From: Thermoplasmata archaeon
GTDB taxonomy: Archaea > Thermoplasmatota > Thermoplasmata > Thermoplasmatales > Thermoplasmataceae
Direction: 5' to 3'
DNA length: 5,057 nucleotides
NCBI GenBank assembly: GCA_021826785.1
Contig: JAKAYN010000073.1
Location: 1 to 5,057, forward strand
A program made the translations under genes and the position numbers. Of the stretch, positions 1 to 5,057 are shown piece by piece. The notes beneath the pieces are model-generated. The model was not told where the DNA came from. It worked only from the letters and a program-made list of their open reading frames with translations, and searched no databases. Position 1 is the first letter of the stretch; every line of letters begins with the position of its first letter.

Positions 1-1597
1 AACTGAGATATCATATAATGTATTGGAAAAGGAGATAAAAACAGCATTTAAAAATTTAGCAATAAAGATTCCGGGCCTTTTATTTATAGATACACCAGGC
101 CATGTTGCCTTTTCAAATATGAGATCACTTGGTGGTTCCCTCGCAGACATAGCAATACTTGTAATAGATGTCAATGAGGGTTTAAAACCGCAAACAATAG
201 AATCCATTGACATATTAAAAAAATTTAAAACACCATTTATAATAGCTGCAAATAAAATAGATGCCGTACCATATTTTGTTAATGTTTCAAATACATCATT
301 TATTAACGCTATGAAATCACAGAGAAAGGAATACATTGAGGAACTCGATAACAGAATATATAAATTAATAAGTGATTTGTATAGCTACGGAATTAACTCG
401 GATCGTTACGACAGGATAAATGATTTTTCAAAAACCTTTGCAATCGTTCCTGTAAGTGCAAAATTGAAGATAGGCATAGCCGACATATTGATGGTTCTCT
501 CAGGACTTGCACAGAAATTCCTTGAAAAGGAGATAAAATTTACAGATGAAAAAACACTTGGAACCGTTATAGAGGTAAAAAAGGAGGAATCAATAGGAAT
601 AACATTGGATACAATACTCTACCAGGGCATACTTAAAAGAGGCGATATTATAGCAGTAAACACATCAAATGGCCCTGCCAAAACACGGGTAAAGGCAATA
701 CTTGTCAATTCTAGCAAGGGCTTAAGGGAGAAGGAAAGTGTTATAGCGGCAGCAGGTATAAGAATTCTTATAACAGATAAAATCCCAGTCATAGCTGGAA
801 CATCATTAATAAAAATAGATGAAAACAACAGTGAAGATGAGGCGTTTAAAACAATAATAAATGAATCAAAACCTAATATAAAACTGTCCGAGCATGGCGT
901 TACTGTAAAGGCAGAGGCTCTTGGCTCTCTTGAGGCAATAGCCTATGAGCTTGAGCAGAATTCAATAAATATAAGATCCGCAGAGATCGGAGATATAACC
1001 AAGCACGATATAATGGATGTTTCAACGCTAAATGATCCTCTGGATCGCATTATAATAGGATTTAACGTTTCAGTACTTGATGATGCCCTTCAGGAGGCAT
1101 CTGGAGACACTGGAATAATAACAGGAAATATTATTTACTCATTGGTTGAGGATACACAGAAATGGCTTGAAAAGAGAAAACATGACCTTGAGGAACAAAG
1201 AAAAAATAACATACCTGTACCATCAAAGATTTTGATAATGCCGGAGTATATATTTAGGGCTGCAAAACCTGTTATAGTTGGAATAAAAGTTCTTTCTGGC
1301 CGCGTCAAGGTTGGTGATACTTTGATAGACAATGATAATAAATACGCAGGCACAATAAAAAGCCTCAGGGATGGCGATGTTAGCCGGCAGTTCATAGATG
1401 CACCTGCCGAGGTATCATGTGCAATAGACGGCGTTGTGTTAAACAGGCATATATTTCCAGGAGAAACACTTTATGTTGACATACCTGAAAGCGTTGCCAA
1501 GCAGCTTAAATCGGAGAAGCTAGACGACGATATTATGAAGACCCTGGATGAAATAACAAAGATAAAGCGCAAGATAAATCAGTTTTGGGGCTTCTGA
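1..1597 (+). CDS. infB: Translation initiation factor aIF5B (5' end cut by window edge)
   Basis: Ribosomal-subunit-joining GTPase of archaeal translation initiation, the aIF5B/eIF5B/IF2 family, acting in the cytoplasm. The reading frame is open from base 2 (Thr-Glu-Ile...) through a TTG at 23, so the TTG is internal and the true start lies off the left edge. About 35-40 N-terminal residues with the P-loop are missing. Visible GTPase motifs are G3 DTPGH (89-103), G4 NKID (251-262) and G5 SAK (455-463). Beta-barrel domain II, domain III and the linker helix follow (the IIYSLVEDTQKW segment near 1130-1165). C-terminal domain IV is recognised by IMPEYIFRAAKPVIVGIKVL and GDTLI. The protein ends in IKRKINQFWGF, close to the usual aIF5B ending (IKRKxNPFWG). 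About 531 codons are present, as expected for a roughly 590-residue family once the missing start is counted. The last 19 bp overlap the convergent exchanger gene. Everything after the edge looks intact. Confidence 0.96.
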   Translation, partial: TEISYNVLEKEIKTAFKNLAIKIPGLLFIDTPGHVAFSNMRSLGGSLADIAILVIDVNEGLKPQTIESIDILKKFKTPFIIAANKIDAVPYFVNVSNTSFINAMKSQRKEYIEELDNRIYKLISDLYSYGINSDRYDRINDFSKTFAIVPVSAKLKIGIADILMVLSGLAQKFLEKEIKFTDEKTLGTVIEVKKEESIGITLDTILYQGILKRGDIIAVNTSNGPAKTRVKAILVNSSKGLREKESVIAAAGIRILITDKIPVIAGTSLIKIDENNSEDEAFKTIINESKPNIKLSEHGVTVKAEALGSLEAIAYELEQNSINIRSAEIGDITKHDIMDVSTLNDPLDRIIIGFNVSVLDDALQEASGDTGIITGNIIYSLVEDTQKWLEKRKHDLEEQRKNNIPVPSKILIMPEYIFRAAKPVIVGIKVLSGRVKVGDTLIDNDNKYAGTIKSLRDGDVSRQFIDAPAEVSCAIDGVVLNRHIFPGETLYVDIPESVAKQLKSEKLDDDIMKTLDEITKIKRKINQFWGF

Positions 1598-2487
1598 AGC
1601 AAAGAAAATAATAGAATAAAAACACCCATGGAAATTATTAAAATTGTATAATAGTATGAATTTTTTATGTAAACAGCACCGATTAGCGCTGAAATTCCAG
1701 GGACAAGGCTGAACTTATAAACGGTGCTTCCAGTTAGTATCCTTGATGATGCCACCATGCCCTTTTTTATTGCGATATACGTTAAAATCAATTCCGGCAG
1801 TGAGCCGGCAATTCCTATTATTATAAATGATGACAAAAATCCATTTACATGAAAAATATATGAAACAATATCAACGGATTTAACCAAAATATAAGATGAT
1901 ATGATAATCATAAAAATTGATATTATAGAAAGATAATCAAATGATGTATATTCAACAACATCATTTTTCTCCTCGGTTTTATTAATGGTGAAGATATAAA
2001 TTATAAATATTATTATAAGTATTATTGAAAATAAAATATTCAATAATGAAAGATAAAATGATAAAAAAAGCATTATTAATGATAATATTATAAGAAATGC
2101 TATATCTATAATATAACTTCTCTTATCCTTTAAAAATGGTATAATAAAAATAAAAAACAGCAATGTTATAAAATTCGAGCCTTCGATGGTTCCAAAGCTG
2201 ATGCTTCCATACCTGTAAAATGCAGCCATGGATGCAGTTATGAGCTCATCAATAACAGAAAAAAATGATATTATGTATATGCCCACCTTGCCATGTGTAA
2301 AATTCATTTTGTTTCCAATTGCGTATGCAAGATCAGTGAGCATGTCTCCAGAGTAATCAAATGCAATTATTGGTACTACTATTCCTGGGATTAAAAGGTA
2401 GTAATCCTTATATTCATAATCAAATATAAAAAATAAAAAAAATATCAAATCGAGGGAAATTACCGTATATAATGAGTAAGACCTCAA
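1579..2487 (-). CDS. Divergent sodium/calcium exchanger (CaCA) family membrane protein
   Basis: Predicted cation antiporter of the inner membrane, 302 residues, about ten hydrophobic segments by eye and very rich in Ile, Phe and Leu. The two inverted alpha repeats that define the CaCA superfamily are visible. Alpha-1 is at about residues 66-110 (SVIDEL at 77-82, GSN at 103-105). Alpha-2 is at about 223-265 (GSLPEL at 228-233, GST at 253-255). A charged loop near 169-182 separates the halves. The key glutamates (E81, E232) are kept, but alpha-1 has Asp where the family has Pro, and alpha-2 has Thr instead of Asn/Asp after GS, so ion specificity cannot be assigned. Translation is taken from a TTG at 2487-2485 that overlaps the speD stop as TTGA. 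No good Shine-Dalgarno precedes it, which suggests reinitiation after speD. The stop lies inside the end of infB on the opposite strand. Family call is fairly sure; substrate is unknown. Confidence 0.83.
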   Translation of the reverse strand: MRSYSLYTVISLDLIFFLFFIFDYEYKDYYLLIPGIVVPIIAFDYSGDMLTDLAYAIGNKMNFTHGKVGIYIISFFSVIDELITASMAAFYRYGSISFGTIEGSNFITLLFFIFIIPFLKDKRSYIIDIAFLIILSLIMLFLSFYLSLLNILFSIILIIIFIIYIFTINKTEEKNDVVEYTSFDYLSIISIFMIIISSYILVKSVDIVSYIFHVNGFLSSFIIIGIAGSLPELILTYIAIKKGMVASSRILTGSTVYKFSLVPGISALIGAVYIKNSYYYTILIISMGVFILLFSLLQKPQN

Positions 2488-2876
2488 AGCATCATCTGCG
2501 GGTCTGTAATCCTTACATCCTCTTTTATTTGTGAGCCCCGCTCCATCTTATGGTAATCAACAGATGTTGGCCTCAAAACCTTTATAATATAATCAAAAGC
2601 CCTGTCTGCATTGCTGCGGTCACCACATGTGTATATATCAAGCGTTACAAGGCCGTACTCAGGCCATGTGTGAAAAGAAAGATGTGACTCAGCAAGCAGG
2701 GCTATACCACTTGCACCCATCGGCCGGAACTGATAATACTCAGAAGATATTTTCGTTAAATGGCCTTCCTGAATGGCGTTTTCCATTATTGGTGATATTG
2801 CTTCGGAGCTAGATATTAACCTTGCATCTACACCGTATAAATCCGCTATGATATGTACCCCTACTGCCACTTTCAT
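2484..2876 (-). CDS. speD: S-adenosylmethionine decarboxylase proenzyme family (pyruvoyl-dependent)
   Basis: Pyruvoyl enzyme of polyamine synthesis. The usual reaction is decarboxylation of S-adenosylmethionine to give the aminopropyl donor for spermidine-type polyamines, in the cytoplasm. The 130-residue length is typical of the short bacterial/archaeal class. The hallmark segment GASGIALLAESHLSFHTWPE spans residues 54-73. Self-cleavage is expected between Glu63 and Ser64, with Ser64 becoming the pyruvoyl group. His69 and Cys84 match, with a shift of one, the processing and catalytic His68 and Cys83 known from the Thermotoga enzyme. The N-terminus (MKVAVGVHIIADLYGVD) fits the family start, supporting the ATG at 2876. 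In some archaea (Crenarchaeota) a close homologue decarboxylates arginine instead, and I cannot exclude that from sequence alone. It is the first gene of a two-gene unit and has its own promoter upstream. No spermidine synthase gene lies in the window. Confidence 0.92.
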   Translation of the reverse strand: MKVAVGVHIIADLYGVDARLISSSEAISPIMENAIQEGHLTKISSEYYQFRPMGASGIALLAESHLSFHTWPEYGLVTLDIYTCGDRSNADRAFDYIIKVLRPTSVDYHKMERGSQIKEDVRITDPQMML

Positions 2877-2879
2877 CGT

Positions 2880-2900
2880 CCTCCATAAATTTTTTCACCT
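2880..2900 (-). promoter_or_regulatory. speD leader with two Shine-Dalgarno-like sites
   Basis: The minus strand carries AGGTGA at 2900-2895 and GGAGG at 2884-2880, both complementary to the archaeal 16S 3' end. GGAGG is only 3 bases from the speD ATG (2876), closer than usual. AGGTGA is 18 bases away, farther than usual. AGGTGA is, however, ideally placed (8 bases) for a different, out-of-frame ATG at 2886-2884, which opens a 25-codon frame ending at the TAG at 2811-2809 inside speD. The speD start itself is fixed by family similarity. Confidence 0.5.
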
Positions 2901-2929
2901 CTTGACAATCACTCATAATATGAATGTTG

Positions 2930-2944
2930 TATTTAAATATTTAT
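2930..2944 (-). promoter_or_regulatory. Archaeal BRE/TATA promoter of speD
   Basis: Read on the minus strand, this 15-base element is ATAAATATTTAAATA, which fits the archaeal BRE-plus-TATA consensus RNAAANNTTTAWATA at every position. The TATA centre is near 2933, so transcription would be expected to start around 2905-2910. That gives a leader of roughly 30 bases before the speD ATG at 2876. The element lies in the 168-bp gap between speD and the regulator gene, and both genes read leftward. The prediction is by pattern only, and the region is very AT-rich, so other weaker TATA-like strings are nearby. Confidence 0.6.
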
Positions 2945-3035
2945 AAAAAATGGGTGGTTTATATTTTATTTCTCGTTCATTATAATAATTGTAAGGACTG
3001 CTAAAATATAATCATTTATTTACAAATATATTATC

Positions 3036-3044
3036 AAAAATATA
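3036..3044 (-). terminator. Possible oligo-T terminator after the regulator gene
   Basis: Directly after the TAA of the regulator gene, the minus strand reads TATATTTTT, with five T residues at 3040-3036, and further T-rich runs follow. Archaeal RNA polymerase often stops at such runs without a hairpin, and I see no strong hairpin here. In so AT-rich a region the run could be chance. Confidence 0.25.
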
Positions 3045-3818
3045 TTAGTCAACAGTAAACACATTTATGTTTATCTCTGGATACTGCTTTTGCATCTCCT
3101 TTATTCTATCCATGTAAAAGTGCACCATTCTCTTCGATGATATAATTATGGTATTAAAACCGCGGCGTGCAGCATCATATCCTGATTCTATAGATGCATA
3201 TTCAAAGTCTGGCTTTATTCCTGAATATTTCAATAATGTAAATGCATATTCTCCAAGAACACCTGTAAAATGGTATTTTTTGTTATTAATTATATCTTTT
3301 AATTGCCTTGATATAATATTATAATCGGTACATTCTTCAACATTCTTTATCTGGGCTATATCCACGTGTCCAAGATCAAGGCTTATTATTCCATTTATTG
3401 ATGTTACCCCAGTGCATTTTCCTTTTTCTGATGGAACTGAAACTATTCCAGTGGCACCATCCATTTCATCCTTTGTTGCGTATAAATAGCCATAATCCAT
3501 GTAAAGGTGCACCTTATCGTTCTTGTTTAGATCACATGCCGCTATTGCCTCCCAGGTCATTATTGAATCCATCTCCATTAGATTGGATTTAAAAAAGTTC
3601 TCCATATCACTCAATCCATTGTAAAGGTAGTTAAAGCCATTTAAAGTAATGTTATTATCATCGTCAATGTAACCGTTTGACCTTAATATTTTTAAATGAT
3701 ATATAACGCCCTGAAGGGTAATATTAACATCAGTGGCAATCTCTGACGGTCTTTTTTTGCCATTCCTTATGGTCATAAGTATCATAATCTGTGTTATAAA
3801 TGCCTGGCTAATCTTCAT
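3045..3818 (-). CDS. Winged-helix transcriptional regulator, archaeal type
   Basis: Predicted DNA-binding regulator of 257 residues. Residues 1-70 look like a winged helix-turn-helix: KKRPSEIATDVNIT forms the first helices, LQGVIYHLKILRSNGYI (35-51) the recognition helix and following turn, and NNITLN the wing. This resembles ArsR-like domains in archaeal regulators. The rest (about 85-257) is a separate alpha/beta domain with SINGIISLDLG (140-150), GVLGEYAFTLL (186-196) and SGYDAARRGFNTIIIS (212-227). It may sense a ligand. I believe it corresponds to the uncharacterised archaeal group of predicted regulators called COG1497, from memory of its layout rather than a search. I do not see the ThiN domain of the archaeal thiamine regulator ThiR. 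The ATG lies 21 bp after the thiE stop, with only a weak TGATC match to the extended Shine-Dalgarno, so co-transcription with thiE is likely. It could regulate this unit or act elsewhere. Confidence 0.75.
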   Translation of the reverse strand: MKISQAFITQIMILMTIRNGKKRPSEIATDVNITLQGVIYHLKILRSNGYIDDDNNITLNGFNYLYNGLSDMENFFKSNLMEMDSIMTWEAIAACDLNKNDKVHLYMDYGYLYATKDEMDGATGIVSVPSEKGKCTGVTSINGIISLDLGHVDIAQIKNVEECTDYNIISRQLKDIINNKKYHFTGVLGEYAFTLLKYSGIKPDFEYASIESGYDAARRGFNTIIISSKRMVHFYMDRIKEMQKQYPEININVFTVD

Positions 3819-3839
3819 AAGATCAAAATATAAATGTGC

Positions 3840-4454
3840 TTATAATATTTTTCTTAGCTTTTCAACAAATTTCCTTGTAACATCACCTGGATTTTCAGCG
3901 TTAAATATTGCAGAAACCACGGCTATACCGCTTATAGGATACTTCAAAAGCTCATCAACGTTTTCAAGGCTTATTCCGCCGATAACAAAAACAGGTATTT
4001 TAAAATTTGATATATTATTAAGTATATTGATATCACAGATTGCAGCGTCCTCCTTTGTGCTAGTATGGAAGAAAGAACCAAAGGCTATGTAGTCGGCACC
4101 TAAGTCCTGGTATTTAATGCCAAGAGAAATATCACCGTATGTTGAAACGCCTATTATTTTTCCAGGGAATTTACTCTTTATGTACTCAAATGGCGGGTCA
4201 TCCTTTCCTATATGTATGCCATCTGCATCAAGTATGTCAAGCAAAACAGGTGAATCGTCGACAATAAACGGCACATTATATTTATATGCAATATCCCTTA
4301 ATTTTTTACCAACCTCTATTTTTATATTATATGGATTTGTTTTATCCCTGTACTGTAATATATTAACACCGGCCGAAAGGCTCTCCTCAACAATATCAAA
4401 AAAATTTCCATGGTAATAATCCTTTGTCACAAGATAAAGGCCATTTAATCTCAT
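3840..4454 (-). CDS. thiE: Thiamine-phosphate synthase
   Basis: Joins the thiazole phosphate (HET-P) and pyrimidine pyrophosphate (HMP-PP) to form thiamine monophosphate in the cytoplasm. It is a TIM-barrel protein of 204 residues, the usual length. Family motifs appear in order: LYLVT (6-10), QYRDK (34-38), FIVDD (63-67, with Asp67 at a Mg-binding position), DGIHIGKDD (78-86, with Asp86 the second Mg ligand), IGVSTY (101-106), GADYIAFGSFFHTSTK (119-134, pyrophosphate loop), IGG (158-160) and GIAVVSAIF (176-184). The NDR/NDD box of many homologues reads DDS here, a mild change. The ATG (4454-4452) overlaps the TGA of the AIRS-like gene as ATGA, so translational coupling is expected. The winged-helix regulator follows after 21 bp. 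The gene is intact, with no sign of lost catalytic residues. No ThiM, ThiD or clear ThiL is in the window. Confidence 0.95.
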   Translation of the reverse strand: MRLNGLYLVTKDYYHGNFFDIVEESLSAGVNILQYRDKTNPYNIKIEVGKKLRDIAYKYNVPFIVDDSPVLLDILDADGIHIGKDDPPFEYIKSKFPGKIIGVSTYGDISLGIKYQDLGADYIAFGSFFHTSTKEDAAICDINILNNISNFKIPVFVIGGISLENVDELLKYPISGIAVVSAIFNAENPGDVTRKFVEKLRKIL

Positions 4455-5057
4455 TTTAAACCACTCTCAAGGCCATAAGATAATGCATCCCAGAGCTGGT
4501 CATCACCTGGATTTATTATCTCGCCGGTATCAAATCTTATATCATTTCCCTTAAGCTCGCCTATTATATATGAATCTATACCATTAAATTTTAATTTTGA
4601 TAATAATTGATCCGTATAATCTCTTTTTACCGTTATCAATAGTGTTCCTTCGCTTATTGACCTCAATGGATCTATATTGAAAAGTTTTGTTACCCTTAAA
4701 ATGGATTACTCACTCTTTATCTTTTTTTTATTTATTATTACACCATGACCTGATGCTTTTCCTATCTCGTATATTGCATTTATTAAACCGCCTTCTGTTG
4801 CATCATGCATTGACGTAATTTTATCCAGCCCAAAATCAATAGAAATTTTTTCCTCTTTTACACAGCTCATCTTATAAAAAAGATCATTAAGATTTTTAAG
4901 TGTATCATTCCCAAGATTTTTTTCTATATACTCTGGAAAAGTGTATGATAATATGCATGATGCCTCAAGTGCTGCTGTTTTTGTCATTATTATTATATCG
5001 CCCTCTGAGGCGTTTTTTGTTGTTATATAATTATCACCGTAGCCCATTAAGGAGATC
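4451..5057 (-). pseudogene. AIR-synthase/HypE-like ATP-binding protein, interrupted by in-frame stop; N-terminus beyond window edge
   Basis: A protein of the PurM/HypE/SelD/ThiL superfamily; these bind ATP at a dimer interface and phosphorylate or activate small substrates. The frame is open from the right edge (Ile-Ser-Leu before the ATG at 5047, which is probably internal) to a TAA at 4706-4708. It then continues in the same frame to a TGA at 4451. Before the stop are SEGDIIIMTKTAALEAS and MHDATEGGLINAIYEIG (4810-4760), the counterpart of MHDPTRGG in HypE. After it come LFNIDPLRSISEGTLLITV, IIGELKG and a typical C-terminal NPGDDQLWDAL. About 200 residues of an expected roughly 330 are visible, mostly the AIRS C-terminal domain. 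The motif is unlike the DxSDGL of ThiL, so a thiamine-phosphate kinase is not supported despite the ATGA overlap with thiE. Both halves look well preserved, so the lesion is recent, a sequencing error, or readthrough. The second half could be made separately from a TTG at 4666, without a visible Shine-Dalgarno. Exact substrate is unknown. Confidence 0.82.
4706..4708 (-). other. In-frame TAA stop splitting the AIRS-like gene
   Basis: The minus strand reads AGT GAG TAA TCC ATT TTA. The distance from this TAA to the downstream TTG codon at 4666 is 42 bases, exactly 14 codons, so no frameshift is involved. The 13 codons between them also translate into plausible family sequence ending in NIDP. 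A single base change, for example GAA, CAA or AAA to TAA, would explain it. UAA is not a known site for selenocysteine (UGA) or pyrrolysine (UAG) insertion. An A8 run lies 15 bases upstream, but slipping there would not restore reading past the stop, because the other two frames close at once. Confidence 0.85.

Noticed and set aside
619..1395. Two minus-strand open frames (619-828 and 1135-1395)
   Set aside because: Both are antisense to conserved aIF5B sequence and show no independent domain.
2627..2812. Plus-strand open frame of 61 codons
   Set aside because: Antisense to the most conserved part of speD; explained as a shadow.
3398..3592. Plus-strand open frame of 64 codons
   Set aside because: Antisense shadow of the winged-helix regulator, with a composition unlike the other proteins in the window.
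3822..3840. TATA-like string (TTTATATT on the minus strand) just before the regulator ATG
   Set aside because: It is only about 8-15 bases upstream of the ATG, so a start 25 bases downstream would fall inside the gene past the first codon, with no suitable start there. The AT-rich gap explains it.
3733..4092. Plus-strand open frame of 119 codons across the regulator/thiE junction
   Set aside because: It runs antisense to thiE and the start of the regulator, both supported by motifs, and its translation shows no recognisable domain.
4117..4416. Plus-strand open frame of 99 codons
   Set aside because: Antisense shadow of thiE; it lies wholly inside a clearly coding gene and has no motif of its own.
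4721..4730. A8 homopolymer as a programmed frameshift site explaining the split gene
   Set aside because: The downstream half is in the same frame as the upstream half, and the alternative frames hit stops almost at once, so slippage would not join them.
4451..5057. Assignment of the AIRS-like gene as thiL (thiamine-monophosphate kinase)
   Set aside because: Proximity to thiE is suggestive, but the box is MHDATEGG, as in HypE-like proteins, not the SDGL-type box of ThiL.

Overview
This is a gene-dense, AT-rich archaeal fragment. The archaeal assignment rests on four things: an aIF5B-type translation factor whose P-loop GTPase domain sits almost at its N-terminus; a TATA box with an adjacent BRE-like element upstream of speD; AGGTGA/GGAGG-type Shine-Dalgarno matches; and heavy use of ATA, AGA and AGG codons. 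The base composition and gene repertoire would suit a low-GC member of the Thermoplasmatales (Picrophilus/Ferroplasma-like). That placement is inference, because no rRNA or other marker in the window settles it.

Layout: (1) bases 1-1597, plus strand: infB (aIF5B), cut by the left edge inside the GTPase domain. (2) 1579-2876, minus strand: a two-gene unit, speD (pyruvoyl-dependent AdoMet decarboxylase family) followed by a divergent sodium/calcium-exchanger-type membrane protein. The two genes overlap in a TTGA. The exchanger's 3' end overlaps the 3' end of infB tail to tail by 19 bp. (3) 2877-3044: the only sizeable intergenic gap, holding the speD promoter and leader and, on its far side, a T-rich stretch downstream of the next gene. 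(4) 3045-5057, minus strand: a second unit in the order AIR-synthase/HypE-like gene (cut by the right edge), thiE, winged-helix regulator. The AIRS-like gene is joined to thiE by an ATGA overlap, and the regulator starts 21 bp after the thiE stop.

The most striking observation is that the AIRS-like gene is split by one in-frame TAA at 4706-4708. Both halves stay in the same frame and both carry clear family motifs (MHDATEGG before the stop; an NIDPLRSISEGT segment after it). This could be a nonsense mutation, a sequencing error or stop readthrough. ThiE makes thiamine phosphate, so the tight linkage of the AIRS-like gene and the regulator to thiE raises the possibility of a thiamine-related module, but nothing in either partner's motifs proves it. 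Similarly, speD and the exchanger appear translationally coupled, hinting at polyamine/cation homeostasis. No mobile elements, CRISPR arrays, tRNAs or rRNAs were seen.
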